A stretch of DNA of 64,000 bases from Haloarcula hispanica ATCC 33960 (GTDB lineage: Archaea; Halobacteriota; Halobacteria; Halobacteriales; Haloarculaceae), in the NCBI RefSeq assembly GCF_000223905.1, contig NC_015948.1, positions 1,364,001-1,428,000 on the forward strand, written 5' to 3'. The position numbers and the translations under genes were made by a program. Below are positions 24,913 to 34,206 of this stretch, one piece after another. Numbering within the stretch: the stretch's first letter is position 1; the number at the start of each line of letters is the position of its first letter. The notes below the pieces were generated by a model. It ran no database searches, was not told where the DNA came from, and saw only the letters and a program-made list of their open reading frames with translations.

Positions 24913-27030
24913 ATGAGCGGGTCCACTGACGCCGGTGTCGAACTCACCGTCGAGGGTGCGAACAAGCGCGACGCCGGGCGCGGTATCGCACGACTACCGG
25001 AGTCCGCACGGACCGAACTCGGGGTGTTGAGCGGGTCGCCCGTCATCATCGAAGGCGACGACAGAACCGTCGTGAAGGTCTGGCCCGCGGACGACGACGG
25101 CTCCTTCGTCCGCATCGATTCAGACACCAGAGCGAACGCCGGGGTCAACATCGGCGACACGGTTACAGTGACCAGCGGGTCGGTCTCCGAGGCCACTGAG
25201 ATCGCCGTCCAGTCGGTCGAACCGATACCGGGCAGCGAGGACTACGAGAGCCTGGTCAGGAAGCGGCTGGTCGACCAGATAATCCAGGCCGACGAGCGGA
25301 CCCACATCGAAGGGCTGGGCACGTTCCTCGTTCGCAAGACCTCTCCCTCGGGGCCGGTTCGCGTCACCGGCACGACGGCAGTGACTGTGCTGCCGGGCCT
25401 CGACGGTGGCAGCGATGCGGGCCAGTCGTCGTCCGGTGAGGCAACAACGGCGAACACACCGACCGCCGAGACGGAATCGGGGGTGAGCTACGAGGACATC
25501 GGCGGCCTCGACGAGGAACTGGATCGTATCCGTGAAATGATAGAGATGCCCCTCTCGGAGCCCGAGGAGTTCCGCCGTCTGGGTATCGACCCGCCCAGCG
25601 GCGTGTTGCTCCACGGCCCGCCCGGGACGGGGAAGACCCTTATCGCGCGAGCGGTGGCAAACGAGGTCGACGCCTACTTCGACACTATCTCCGGCCCCGA
25701 AATCGTCTCCAAGTACAAGGGCGAGAGCGAGGAGCGGCTCCGGGAGGCCTTCGAGACGGCGGAGGCGAACGCGCCAGCTATCCTCTTCGTCGACGAAATC
25801 GACTCCATCGCCGGCTCTCGCGACGAGGACGCCGACATGGAGAACCGGGTCGTCGCCCAGTTGCTCACGCTGATGGACGGCCTCGAAGACCGGGGCCGCG
25901 TCGTCGTCATTGGCGCGACGAACCGCGTCGACGCCATCGACCCGGCGCTGCGCCGCGGTGGCCGCTTCGACCGCGAGATTGAAGTCGGCGTCCCCGGCGA
26001 ACACGGCCGCCGCGAGATTATGGACGTCCACACGCGGGACATGCCGCTGCACGACGACGTGGATCTGGACCGGATCGCCGCACAGACCCACGGCTTCGTC
26101 GGGGCTGACCTCGCATCACTGACTACTGAGGCCGCGATGGCCGCGCTCCGGACCGACCGCGATGATGGCGACGTCCATCAGGACGACTTCGAGACCGCGC
26201 TTGCAACGGTCGACCCCAGTGCGATGCGGGAGTACGTCGCCGAGTCGCCGACGGCGACCTTCGACGATGTGGGCGGGCTGGCCGAGGTCAAGCAGACGCT
26301 GACCGAGACCATCGAGTGGCCGCTGTCGTACGGTGAACTGTTCACCGCGACGAACACCGACCCGCCAAGCGGCATTCTACTCTATGGCCCGCCGGGGACC
26401 GGCAAAACCCTGCTCGCTCGGGCCGTCGCCGGCGAGAGCGACGTGAACTTCATCCACGTCGCCGGCCCCGAAATCATGGACCGCTACGTCGGCGAGAGCG
26501 AGGAAGCGGTCCGGGAACTGTTCGAACGCGCCCGCCAGACCGCGCCGAGCATCATCTTCCTCGACGAGATAGACGCCATCGCCAGCCACCGCGGTCAGGG
26601 CAACGAAGTCACCGAGCGCGTCGTCTCCCAGCTACTCGCTGAACTCGACGGCATCACCGAGAACCCCAATCTGGTCGTGCTGGCTGCGACTAACCGCCGG
26701 GACATGATCGACGATGCGCTCCTGCGACCGGGTCGCCTCGAACAGCACGTCGAGGTCCCGAACCCCGACCGTGACGCCCGCGAGGAGATTCTCGCCGTCC
26801 ACACCGCCGGGAAGCCACTCGCCGCTGACACCGATATCGAGGACCTTGCCGAGAAGACCGACGGCTTCTCTGGCGCAGAGCTGGAGGCCGTCGTCCGCGA
26901 AGCGTCAATGCTGGCTATCCGGGAGGTCGCGTCCGCCTACGGACCAGAAGAAGCCACCGAGAACGCTGAGGAAGTGGAGATCACACCAGCACACTTCAGC
27001 GAAGCGCTTGAACGGGAACGCACACGGTAG
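24913..27030 (+). CDS. second Cdc48-family AAA+ ATPase
   Basis: A 705-residue paralogue of the Cdc48 encoded at 11052-13325. The N-domain (about 1-185) is recognisable ([17 protein letters not shown]) but diverged. D1 has GPPGTGKT at 235-242, [11 protein letters not shown] and [12 protein letters not shown]2 has GPPGTGKT at 492-499, [11 protein letters not shown] and [12 protein letters not shown]. Both ATPase sites look competent. It is about 50 residues shorter than the first copy, mainly from a shorter region between D1 and D2 and a shorter C-terminal tail, suggesting different adaptors. It is not coupled to a DUF7127 gene. Start 24913 follows AAGGCGGC. Confidence 0.9.
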   Translation: MSGSTDAGVELTVEGANKRDAGRGIARLPESARTELGVLSGSPVIIEGDDRTVVKVWPADDDGSFVRIDSDTRANAGVNIGDTVTVTSGSVSEATEIAVQSVEPIPGSEDYESLVRKRLVDQIIQADERTHIEGLGTFLVRKTSPSGPVRVTGTTAVTVLPGLDGGSDAGQSSSGEATTANTPTAETESGVSYEDIGGLDEELDRIREMIEMPLSEPEEFRRLGIDPPSGVLLHGPPGTGKTLIARAVANEVDAYFDTISGPEIVSKYKGESEERLREAFETAEANAPAILFVDEIDSIAGSRDEDADMENRVVAQLLTLMDGLEDRGRVVVIGATNRVDAIDPALRRGGRFDREIEVGVPGEHGRREIMDVHTRDMPLHDDVDLDRIAAQTHGFVGADLASLTTEAAMAALRTDRDDGDVHQDDFETALATVDPSAMREYVAESPTATFDDVGGLAEVKQTLTETIEWPLSYGELFTATNTDPPSGILLYGPPGTGKTLLARAVAGESDVNFIHVAGPEIMDRYVGESEEAVRELFERARQTAPSIIFLDEIDAIASHRGQGNEVTERVVSQLLAELDGITENPNLVVLAATNRRDMIDDALLRPGRLEQHVEVPNPDRDAREEILAVHTAGKPLAADTDIEDLAEKTDGFSGAELEAVVREASMLAIREVASAYGPEEATENAEEVEITPAHFSEALERERTR

Positions 27031-27144
27031 CTCGCGTGGCTCGCTGGGAATCTTGGTCGGACTATCCGCTGAGCGGGAGCGCTTCGTCGGTAGTATCCGA
27101 AAGACGAGGAGAGGCGAAAGGATCGACTCCGGGAGAGGAGTGAA

Positions 27145-27164
27145 AAGGCTGTCCGGACAGCCTT
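27145..27164. repeat. perfect 20-bp palindrome in convergent intergenic region
   Basis: AAGGCTGTCCGGACAGCCTT is fully self-complementary. It lies in the 264-nt space between the second cdc48 gene and the DUF4349 lipoprotein gene. Two more dyads follow: GCCGGCA (27212-27218) with TGCCGGC (27237-27243), and GCTAC-TC-GTAGC (27245-27256). No gene is visible in this space. Confidence 0.6.
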
Positions 27165-27268
27165 GGCGGACGAGCGACGCCGAGTGGCCGAGCAGCGAGA
27201 CGGGCGTTAGCGCCGGCATCGACGTGAAAAGCGCCTTGCCGGCAGCTACTCGTAGCGAGTGCACACGC

Positions 27269-27274
27269 AAAAAA
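27269..27274 (-). terminator. oligo-T terminator of the DUF4349 lipoprotein gene
   Basis: Six A on the plus strand give TTTTTT on the minus strand, about 20 nt after the stop codon at 27295. The GCTAC/GTAGC hairpin lies just beyond it in the direction of transcription. Confidence 0.5.
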
Positions 27275-27294
27275 GGCCCGGTGTTCGGTTCCGG

Positions 27295-28323
27295 CTACGC
27301 GTCCCTGTCTGGCGACTCCATGTCCGATTCCTCAGTGGATTCCTGCTGTGGGGCGTCGCTTTCGCCTCCACCGGCACTGTCTTCTGTGGCGGGTTCCGAC
27401 GCGCCACGTCGGCCCAGCAGCGGGACCGACCGACCGCGAAGGAGCCGTCGGCCACCGACGACTGGGACGGCGAGGACGACGAGCCACGGAGCGAGACTCG
27501 CGGCGGTCACCAGCAGCCCACGAGTGAACACGTACACGTCGGTCACTGACGAGAGGAACGCAGCGACAAGCGACCGCTCGTGGTACGGCACTTGCTGGGC
27601 CGACGGCTCGGGCGCTGGCTCATGGATCTCGACGCGCAGCGTCGAATAGGCGACCCGCTGTTCGAGCGAGCGCTTCTGTGCTTCGAGGCGTTCGATGTCG
27701 CTCTGGACCGACGACAGTTCTTCCTCGATGCGGAGCAGTTCCGCCGTGCTGTTGGCCTGTTCGTAGAAGGTCCGCAGTCGGTCGCGGCGCTCCCGGAGGT
27801 TGGTCAATCGCGCTTCGAGGTCGACCAGTTTGTCGGTCACGTCTTTCGTCGTTGTTTCCTCGGAGCGCACCGTCCCCTGCTCGCTCACCATCGACTGCGT
27901 CGGTTCGTACTCCTCGCTTGGCACTCTGACCACGATGTACCCGGTGTACCCGGTGTACCACGCCTCGCCGTCGCTGCGGTGGAGTTCGCGGTTGGAGTCG
28001 CTCACGTACCCGCCGGACGTGCGCGCCCGAGCAGCGATTGCGTCGGCTGTCGTGGAGTAGTTCTCCACTTCGACCACCATCCGACCGTTGCGGATGATGG
28101 CCCGGTCAGCCGCCGCGTCGCCGGCCTGAATATTCCCGCTATCCGCGGCGTTCGCCTCGGAGTCCGCTTCGACGGGTTGGCTCGACCCGCCGTCGCCGCT
28201 GGACATCTGTGCGCCGTCACCGCCGCCCTGTGCCTCGCCCGCATCGCCGCTCCCACCCATACCGGTACAGCCGGCAAGGAGGAGGAGACCGACGACAGCG
28301 AGGACCCTGATTCGCGAAGCCAT
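27295..28323 (-). CDS. DUF4349 lipoprotein
   Basis: A 342-residue exported protein. The N-terminal hydrophobic stretch ends in lipobox LLAGC (Cys19), followed by a Gly/Ser/Asp-rich linker (20-75). DUF4349 occupies about 85-300 and includes IIRNGRMVVEVENYSTTADAI, a long coiled coil (about 170-230, KLVDLEARLTNLRERRDRLR) and a short strand before the C-terminal membrane helix (about 268-292). It ends in a basic then acidic cytoplasmic tail. The protein is thus anchored at both ends. In bacteria DUF4349 proteins are cell-envelope proteins of unknown role. Confidence 0.85.
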   Translation of the reverse strand: MASRIRVLAVVGLLLLAGCTGMGGSGDAGEAQGGGDGAQMSSGDGGSSQPVEADSEANAADSGNIQAGDAAADRAIIRNGRMVVEVENYSTTADAIAARARTSGGYVSDSNRELHRSDGEAWYTGYTGYIVVRVPSEEYEPTQSMVSEQGTVRSEETTTKDVTDKLVDLEARLTNLRERRDRLRTFYEQANSTAELLRIEEELSSVQSDIERLEAQKRSLEQRVAYSTLRVEIHEPAPEPSAQQVPYHERSLVAAFLSSVTDVYVFTRGLLVTAASLAPWLVVLAVPVVGGRRLLRGRSVPLLGRRGASEPATEDSAGGGESDAPQQESTEESDMESPDRDA

Positions 28324-28401
28324 ACGGGTCGTACTCGTCCTGAGAGCGGCATAACGACGGCGAACGCTCAAAAACCGCTTTTTGTAAAACAGCGACTGCA
28401 G

Positions 28402-29220
28402 TTACGACCAGTCCGTCCGGCGGTCCGCGAGCGCCGGGAACTCCTCGCGGACCTGGTCGACGCGAGCCGGGTCGAGAGTGGCAGTCACCAGCGCCGGGTG
28501 GTCGTCGGCGCTGGCGAGCGTCGTTCCCCACGGGTCATACACCGTTGACCGACCCAGCAGTTCCGCGTCCTCGAACTGGCCGACACCGTTCGCCGCGGCG
28601 ACGTACAGTTGGTTCTCGACGGCACGGGCGCGACCGAACAGTTTCCAGTGCTCGACGCGGGGATAGGGCCACGCGCTCGGGACGAGCGTCAGCGTCACCC
28701 CCTCGTCGACGAGATGGCGGTACAGCTTCGGGAACCGGAGGTCGTAGCAGGTGGTAATGCCGACGGTGAACCCCTCGAAGTCGACGGTCGGAATCCTCCG
28801 GCCGGCTTCGAGCAGTTGGGACTCCGCCGAGTCGTAGCCGAACAGGTGATGTTTGCGGTACACCGCCTGTCGTTCCCCGTCGCGGTCGAAGAACACGGCG
28901 GTGTTCGCCATCCCCTCCGGAGCCGGCGTGTCGAAGCCGCTATCGGCGCTGGCTTCGAGGTCCTCGACGATACTTCCGGCGAGCACCGCCACGTCGTTGT
29001 CCGCGGCGACGCCGCGGATTCGGGTGAGTGTCTCGCCCTCCAGCCCCTCTGCTTCGCGGGCGTAGCGGTCGAACGCGAAGTAGCCGACGTTGAACAGTTC
29101 CGGGAGCACGACGAGGTCCGCGCCGTCCGCGGCCGCGTCCTTGATGGCGGTGGTTGCGCGGCCGACGTTCTCTGCCACCGCGTCCGACGACACGTCTATC
29201 TGGGCAAGCGTGAGTCTCAT
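28402..29220 (-). CDS. carbon-nitrogen hydrolase (nitrilase superfamily)
   Basis: A 272-residue enzyme with the nitrilase catalytic triad visible: Glu41 in LPELFNVGYF, Lys123 in YRKHHLFGYD, and nucleophile Cys158 in GITTCYDLRFPKLYR. The sequence around the Cys resembles Nit2/omega-amidase and NAD-metabolism-linked hydrolases. It cleaves a C-N bond of a linear amide. Its start overlaps the stop of the upstream SRPBCC gene (ATGA), so the two are coupled. Confidence 0.88.
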   Translation of the reverse strand: MRLTLAQIDVSSDAVAENVGRATTAIKDAAADGADLVVLPELFNVGYFAFDRYAREAEGLEGETLTRIRGVAADNDVAVLAGSIVEDLEASADSGFDTPAPEGMANTAVFFDRDGERQAVYRKHHLFGYDSAESQLLEAGRRIPTVDFEGFTVGITTCYDLRFPKLYRHLVDEGVTLTLVPSAWPYPRVEHWKLFGRARAVENQLYVAAANGVGQFEDAELLGRSTVYDPWGTTLASADDHPALVTATLDPARVDQVREEFPALADRRTDWS

Positions 29221-29648
29221 GCTTCGACTTCGAGGTCGTCCCGCAGCGCCTGTTCGAGGTTCTGCATCTCGTCGTCGAGGTTCCGCTTGAAGAACCGCTC
29301 GACGCCCGGGAGCTTGCCGTCGACGATGAACCGGTTGGTCAGTTTCGTGCCGCCGTCGGCCGTCTCTTCGAGTTCGTGTTCGCCCTGGACGGTCATCACT
29401 TTCGAGCGACCGATGAAGCGGGCGTACTCCGGGCGGCGCTGTTCGACGTCCTCGGTTTTCACCGTCATCGTCTGGCTGACAACCGGAATCGGGAGTTCTA
29501 TCGACCAGTTCGCGTGTGTGTCGTCGATGACTTCCCAGTCTGTGACGACGCTGATCGGCCGGGCCCGTTTATCCGGGTCAGTGATGAATTCCCAGACACG
29601 CTCCGGTGTGGCCGGCACAGTCATCGTTCGCTCGGCCCGGACAGTCAT
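29217..29648 (-). CDS. SRPBCC family protein
   Basis: A 143-residue helix-grip protein of the polyketide cyclase/CoxG-like group. It shows TMTVPATPERVWEFITDPDKRARP at the start, a strand-rich middle (THANWSIELPIPVVSQTMTVKTED), GGTKLTNRFIVDGKLPG, and a long C-terminal helix (RFFKRNLDDEMQNLEQALRDDL). It probably binds a small hydrophobic ligand. It is the first gene of a two-gene unit with the downstream nitrilase-family hydrolase. Confidence 0.83.
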   Translation of the reverse strand: MTVRAERTMTVPATPERVWEFITDPDKRARPISVVTDWEVIDDTHANWSIELPIPVVSQTMTVKTEDVEQRRPEYARFIGRSKVMTVQGEHELEETADGGTKLTNRFIVDGKLPGVERFFKRNLDDEMQNLEQALRDDLEVEA

Positions 29649-29715
29649 GGAAGGTACTCGGGACTACTGGCCGATGAATCCACCGATTGTCGCAGTGCGT
29701 AAAACCCGGCAGCGG

Positions 29716-29943
29716 CTATCCGGTCGGCGTGACGCGCCACGTCGTCGACCGTGCCCGTCCCCACTTCTCGATCTCGACTTCGTCGGCCTCCTCAGCTAAG
29801 CGTGGCAGCCGCGCTCCCACTTGCTTCGACGAGAGGCCGAGCTGCTCAGCGATGTTCTTCGCGCGGAAGTAGCTCTCTCCACGCGAGACGCTGTCCCGGA
29901 GATATTCGAGAATGCGTCGGTCTTCCTCGCTGTAATCGGCCAT
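29716..29943 (-). CDS. small winged-helix protein (DUF7123-like)
   Basis: A 75-residue protein made of a single winged helix: EEDRRILEYLRDSV, then YFRAKNIAEQLGLSSKQVGARLPRLAEE, and a wing ending STTWRVTPTG. It is probably DNA-binding. Very similar small proteins occur in many haloarchaea without known function. It may act as a local repressor; no operator could be identified. Confidence 0.78.
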   Translation of the reverse strand: MADYSEEDRRILEYLRDSVSRGESYFRAKNIAEQLGLSSKQVGARLPRLAEEADEVEIEKWGRARSTTWRVTPTG

Positions 29944-30007
29944 ACTAGAGAATGGGTCTCAGCGTTTTTAACGGTTCCCTTCACAGTCTCTCCGCTGATA
30001 CCAGGCG

Positions 30008-30238
30008 TCAGGCGTCGTAGGCGTGAATCGCCACGATAGCCACAGCCGCGGCCAGCATTGCGAGCCCGAACGCGCCGCCGGACGTCACGAGCAGATTGCC
30101 GGTCTCAAGCTCCTGTGCGTGCAGAATCGCGTAGTTGTAGCTGTTGGTTGCTGTGACTACGGCCGCGCCGACCGAGACGAGTCCGAACAGCAGGGCCAGG
30201 CCCGTCCCCATGTCGCTTTTGGACGCCTTGGAACTCAT
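30008..30238 (-). CDS. small two-helix membrane protein
   Basis: A 76-residue protein with membrane helices at about 11-31 (GLALLFGLVSVGAAVVTA) and 48-70 (LLVTSGGAFGLAMLAAAVAIVAIHAY), connected by an extracytoplasmic loop. It is typical of conserved haloarchaeal DUF7525-like proteins, but the name is uncertain. Function unknown. It is divergent from the WHy-domain gene, with 87 nt between starts. Confidence 0.68.
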   Translation of the reverse strand: MSSKASKSDMGTGLALLFGLVSVGAAVVTATNSYNYAILHAQELETGNLLVTSGGAFGLAMLAAAVAIVAIHAYDA

Positions 30239-30325
30239 GTACGACGCTTTCGGTGTTGCCCACTTAGTTCATTCGGGCTGGGGCCACAGGACATATACCT
30301 CCCCATGGGAGATGGATGTGCAACT

Positions 30326-31513
30326 ATGGGTCGGTTGAAAATAGTTGGCGTGCTGGTTGTCGCAGTCGCTGCTGTCGCGGGGGGCAGCGTCGCACTCGGC
30401 GTCCTGGGCACGCCCAGTGTCGCGTCGGTGGACAATCACTTCGCAGGTGTCTCGAACCATACGACTACTGTGGCGACGAACCTGACCGTGACCAACCCCA
30501 ACCCAGTCGGTGTCCAGCTGGGCGGTGTCGGACTCAATTACACCATCTCGATGAACGGCGTGGAGATGGCACAGGGCGACAGGCAGGGCATCGGCCTCGG
30601 GACCGGCAACTCGACGCTCGCGTTCAGCACCGAGATGCAAAACGACCGTATCCCGCCGTGGTGGGTCACCCACATCGACAACGGCGAGACGACGACGGTC
30701 GGTATCGACGCTACCGTCACCTCCTCAACGCTCGGGGGCCGGTCAGTGTCGTTCAGCCAGGAGCGGACCATCGAGACGGACCTCCTCAGCCAGTTCAACT
30801 CCACCGAGACGCGCCCCGTCGAGGCGGACCAGCCGCTTGTCTCGGACCCCGTCATCTACATCAACGAGACCCGCGGCGCGTGGGACCAGGAGAACCTCAC
30901 CCAGTCCGAGACGCCGCTGAACCTCGCGTTCGACGTGTACAACCCCAAGCCGTACCCCTACACGATCACCAAAGTCGGTTACACCATCCGGATGAACGAC
31001 GTGACCGTCGGCGAGGGCGAGACTGACCGTGGCTACGTCCTCAGCCCCGGCCAGGAGACGACACTCGAAGCGAACACCGCTATCCAGAACGGGAACCTCG
31101 ACCGCTGGTGGGTGACCCACCTCCAGCGAAACCAGCGGACGGACCTCTACATCGATTTCTACCTCGTGCTGGAGGGCGGCGGGGAGCAGTTCCGGGTCGA
31201 TCTGGACGCTATCGATTACCAACAGGAGATCCAGACGGATATCTTCGGCAACAAAGCGCAGTACCCGACCGGCAACGGAACGAGCGCTGAGCCCGACAAC
31301 GGGTCGGCCGACGAGTCACCGGACGGCGACGAGGAAACTGAAACCCCGACGCCGACACCGACGGAGACCGAGACGGATGACGGGCTACTGGGTGGCGGCG
31401 AGTCTGAGACGGAAACCGCAACGCCAACCGAGACGGAGACAGAATCGGAAACCGCGACGCCGACGGAGACAGCGACTGAGACCGAAACCGACGACGGCGG
31501 CCTGCTCGGGTAG
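30326..31513 (+). CDS. LEA14/WHy-domain surface protein with Thr/Glu-rich tail
   Basis: A 395-residue protein. An N-terminal hydrophobic segment (about 4-28) is a signal peptide or anchor. Two WHy (water stress and hypersensitive response) domains follow, about 45-165 and 180-300. Each has the pattern of a strand with N-P-N/K-P turn (LTVTNPNPVGVQL; FDVYNPKPYPYTI), then WWVTH near its end. Residues about 325-395 are an acidic Pro/Thr/Glu tail containing two copies of ETETDDG followed by LLG. WHy proteins are linked to desiccation protection. The tail could be a glycosylated wall spacer, but no membrane or PGF-CTERM anchor follows it. Confidence 0.8.
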   Translation: MGRLKIVGVLVVAVAAVAGGSVALGVLGTPSVASVDNHFAGVSNHTTTVATNLTVTNPNPVGVQLGGVGLNYTISMNGVEMAQGDRQGIGLGTGNSTLAFSTEMQNDRIPPWWVTHIDNGETTTVGIDATVTSSTLGGRSVSFSQERTIETDLLSQFNSTETRPVEADQPLVSDPVIYINETRGAWDQENLTQSETPLNLAFDVYNPKPYPYTITKVGYTIRMNDVTVGEGETDRGYVLSPGQETTLEANTAIQNGNLDRWWVTHLQRNQRTDLYIDFYLVLEGGGEQFRVDLDAIDYQQEIQTDIFGNKAQYPTGNGTSAEPDNGSADESPDGDEETETPTPTPTETETDDGLLGGGESETETATPTETETESETATPTETATETETDDGGLLG

Positions 31514-31537
31514 CCAGCACTGCCAGTTTACTATCCC

Positions 31538-31768
31538 TCAGTTCTCGACACAGAGCGTCCCCGTGTCATCGACTGATACCGTGTAGCCACAGTACTGGAA
31601 CAACATCGGCAACTCCTCTGGCGGGGCGTCCAGCACCGCGTCCAGTCGTTCACCGTCGACGACTAGGCTGAGGCTCCCGAGTTGGGTAGGGTGACAGTCC
31701 TCGAGCGTCGCGACGGCCTCTCTGACTGCGACGTGAACGGCAGTCGATTGGTCGACAGTGCGCTTCAT
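31538..31768 (-). CDS. HalOD1 output-domain protein
   Basis: A 76-residue protein consisting only of a HalOD1-type domain: VDQSTAVHVAVREAVATLEDCHP, a central ELPMLFQYCGYTVSVDDTGTLCV. The domain is haloarchaea-specific and is often fused behind receiver or PAS domains as a presumed signalling output. Here it stands alone. Start 31768 (MKRTVDQ) is chosen over a longer frame with an unlikely basic extension. Confidence 0.78.
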   Translation of the reverse strand: MKRTVDQSTAVHVAVREAVATLEDCHPTQLGSLSLVVDGERLDAVLDAPPEELPMLFQYCGYTVSVDDTGTLCVEN

Positions 31769-31915
31769 ACGAGGACTACGACTCGAAGCCCAAAGAGACA
31801 CGCGTTTTTCACAACTCCCTGTCGTTGTAGTGAACCTGATATTGCGGGCGGCGACGAATTGTCAAAACCGGGCTGTCGCTATGACCCGAAACTGGGAGTC
31901 GGCGGTGGCCGGTGC

Positions 31916-32950
31916 TCACTCGATGGTCGTGTGCTCGGACTCCTCGTTGAGCGCGAGGTTCGTCGCAATCTCGGCGCTCCGGACCGCGAACTCGGCGGTC
32001 TGCTGGAGGCTGACGAGCACTTCACGCACTTCCAGCAGCGCCTCGTTGTCCATCTCCGGCAGGTCATCGAGGATCTCGTGTTCCTTGTCGCCGATGTCCT
32101 TGTACAGCTCTCGGACCTGGATCGCGGTGTCGTAGTTACGGTCGACGGCCGCCTGGACCGCAAGTTCGGTGATGTCGTTGACCTGGTCGGTGAACTCGCG
32201 GATGCGACGCATCGTCGAGCTGTCGACGTTGAGCGAGTGATCGTCGGTCTCTAGCGCGATCTCGGCGATGTCCTCGGCGTTGTCCGCCGTCAGTTCGAGG
32301 TTCTTCGCAATCGAGCGGTAGCCGATGAGCGGGAAACCGTCGTTGAGGCCGATAGCCCGCGCGAGGTTGGGGTTCTGGTAGGCCGTGAAGATGAGCCGTA
32401 GCAGCAGGACGAATATCTTGTTGGCCTGTCGCTCGCGGTTGAGCGCCCGCTGAGCGAGGTCGGGGTTGCCGTGGGCGAGGGATTTCACCGCCTCGTTTCG
32501 CATTGTCGAGCCGGTGGATTCCAGCCGTTCGAGGAGGTTGTTGAGCGTGAAGTCCTCCGGGTCGACGGAGCAGCGAATCGCGATTCTGTCCGGCGTCTCC
32601 TCGATGACGCCGAGGCCCATCAGTTGGGTTTCGGCGTTGTAGACGGCGTTAATGTGAGAGGATTCCAGCGTCTCGCCTTCCGGGGCTTCGACGTGGATGA
32701 CGCGCCGTCCGAGCACGTACTGGGCGACGATGGCCCGCTCGACAGACGCGGCATCGAGGTTCTCTGCGTGGATGATAGCCTCTGATTCCTCGGTCTGGAC
32801 GGACTCGGGCATGACTGTCAGCGTGCCTTTGCCGCCCATCCGTAGCGACACCTCGTCGCCCTTTTCGACGTCGTGCGCACTGGCCCACTCCGCCGGCAAC
32901 GTCATCGCGAGCGTCGACGGCCCCAATCGCTGGACTTTCCGAGTTTCCAT
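31916..32950 (-). CDS. phosphate uptake regulator with SpoVT/AbrB and PhoU domains
   Basis: A 344-residue protein. Residues 1-45 form a SpoVT/AbrB-like DNA-binding domain (METRKVQRLGPSTLAMTLPAEWA, VEKGDEVSLR). Residues about 115-335 are two PhoU-type three-helix bundles (LLERLESTGSTMRNEAVKSLA and FTDQVNDITELAVQAAVDR). Archaeal proteins of this layout regulate phosphate ABC transporters. No pst genes are adjacent. A minus-strand ATTAAGG box (32974-32982) lies 28 nt upstream of the start, so the mRNA is leaderless. Confidence 0.88.
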   Translation of the reverse strand: METRKVQRLGPSTLAMTLPAEWASAHDVEKGDEVSLRMGGKGTLTVMPESVQTEESEAIIHAENLDAASVERAIVAQYVLGRRVIHVEAPEGETLESSHINAVYNAETQLMGLGVIEETPDRIAIRCSVDPEDFTLNNLLERLESTGSTMRNEAVKSLAHGNPDLAQRALNRERQANKIFVLLLRLIFTAYQNPNLARAIGLNDGFPLIGYRSIAKNLELTADNAEDIAEIALETDDHSLNVDSSTMRRIREFTDQVNDITELAVQAAVDRNYDTAIQVRELYKDIGDKEHEILDDLPEMDNEALLEVREVLVSLQQTAEFAVRSAEIATNLALNEESEHTTIE

Positions 32951-33056
32951 ATGTCCTTTGTGGGGCGTGAGATACCTTAATCTTGACTATACATGATAAA
33001 ATACCGGAGCCGATATATCATGGCTTACGTCTCTCGGCTGGGGAGGCCCATACAGA

Positions 33057-34127
33057 TTAGACGACTTCGACGAGTCGGCGCTCGTGACGGCCGATGCGGA
33101 CCCGCAGCCAGCCGCGCAGTTCCTCGTCGAGGTCCGAGTCACCGGTGTCGACCCGGAGCGTCCCGATACCGTCCAGTTTCCGCCGCGAGGCGACGACTTC
33201 GAGGTCACACTGCCTGATGACCGCCGGTGACAGTTGCTGATTCCCCCGGCCGAACACGAACCCCTGCCCACCGATGGGCGAAACCACGATGACGTTTCGG
33301 TCGCCGAGGGCGTCGAGAATGTCTGACTCGGCGGCGTCACGGGCAAGCACCTCTCCGTCGCGCCACACGTCCACGCCGAGCGTCGTCCCGTCGAACCCGA
33401 GCTGTTCCTTGATAGCGCCGACAGTGCTCCCCGGACCAAGGACGTACGTGACGCCCGTTTCGACGGCGTTGGCCAGACTCTCGGCGAGGGACTCGACGCT
33501 GCCGCCGCCCAACTGCTTGGCCGACTGGCGCTGGTCGGCAACGGGGACCGTCGCGACAGCCCGGAGTTCAGTGACCACTTCCCCGCCTCTGAAGGCGTCC
33601 TCGTCGATATCGTTGACCTCCGCACGCTCCGTCTCGGAGAAGCGGGCCACAATGCGCCCGGCCGCGCGCGGCGACACGCCGAACACGGAGGAGTACACCT
33701 TGACGCCGGCCGGGACGCCAAGGATCGGAATGTCCGCGTCCAGGTCGTCAAGCGTCGTTGCTACGTCGACGGCCGTGCCGTCGCCCCCGACGAACAGGAT
33801 CGCGTCCACGTCCGCCTCGACGAACGCCCGGACCGCATGTCGGGTGTCCTCGCTCGTCGTCTCGTCAGCGCTCGCCGGAGCGCCGACGACCGTCGGATCG
33901 AACCCTGCCTCACGAGCGATACCCTCTCCCATCGGGTCGCCGTACGTGAGCAGTTCCACGTCCGTCTCCACCTCGGCGAGTGATTCCAGCGCAGTCCGTG
34001 CGCGATCCGGTGCGCGTTGCTCCGCGCCGCGGCGGCGCGCCTCCGCGACTTTCCCGTCAGTGCCCTTGAGGCCGACGCGGCCGCCCATCCCGGCGATGGG
34101 GTTGACCACGACACCGATTCGTCGCAT
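33057..34127 (-). CDS. ATP-NAD kinase family protein
   Basis: A 356-residue protein of the NAD kinase/diacylglycerol kinase superfamily, AcoX-like branch. It begins RRIGVVVNPIAGMGGRVGLKGTDG and has the phosphate-binding FVGGDGTAVDV motif around residues 112-122, followed by ILGVPAGVKVYSSVFG. The C-terminal half includes GPGSTVGAIKEQLGFDGTTLGVD. The AcoX branch differs from canonical NadK, so NAD phosphorylation is plausible but unproven. Start 34127 (MRRIGVV) begins at the first strand. Confidence 0.83.
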   Translation of the reverse strand: MRRIGVVVNPIAGMGGRVGLKGTDGKVAEARRRGAEQRAPDRARTALESLAEVETDVELLTYGDPMGEGIAREAGFDPTVVGAPASADETTSEDTRHAVRAFVEADVDAILFVGGDGTAVDVATTLDDLDADIPILGVPAGVKVYSSVFGVSPRAAGRIVARFSETERAEVNDIDEDAFRGGEVVTELRAVATVPVADQRQSAKQLGGGSVESLAESLANAVETGVTYVLGPGSTVGAIKEQLGFDGTTLGVDVWRDGEVLARDAAESDILDALGDRNVIVVSPIGGQGFVFGRGNQQLSPAVIRQCDLEVVASRRKLDGIGTLRVDTGDSDLDEELRGWLRVRIGRHERRLVEVV

Positions 34128-34206
34128 TCGCTTCCTCTTGGCGACCCCGCGGCAAAAGGGGCCCGGGAGCGTGCCTTTCAAGCCACCCCACGAAGAACGC
34201 ACAGCT

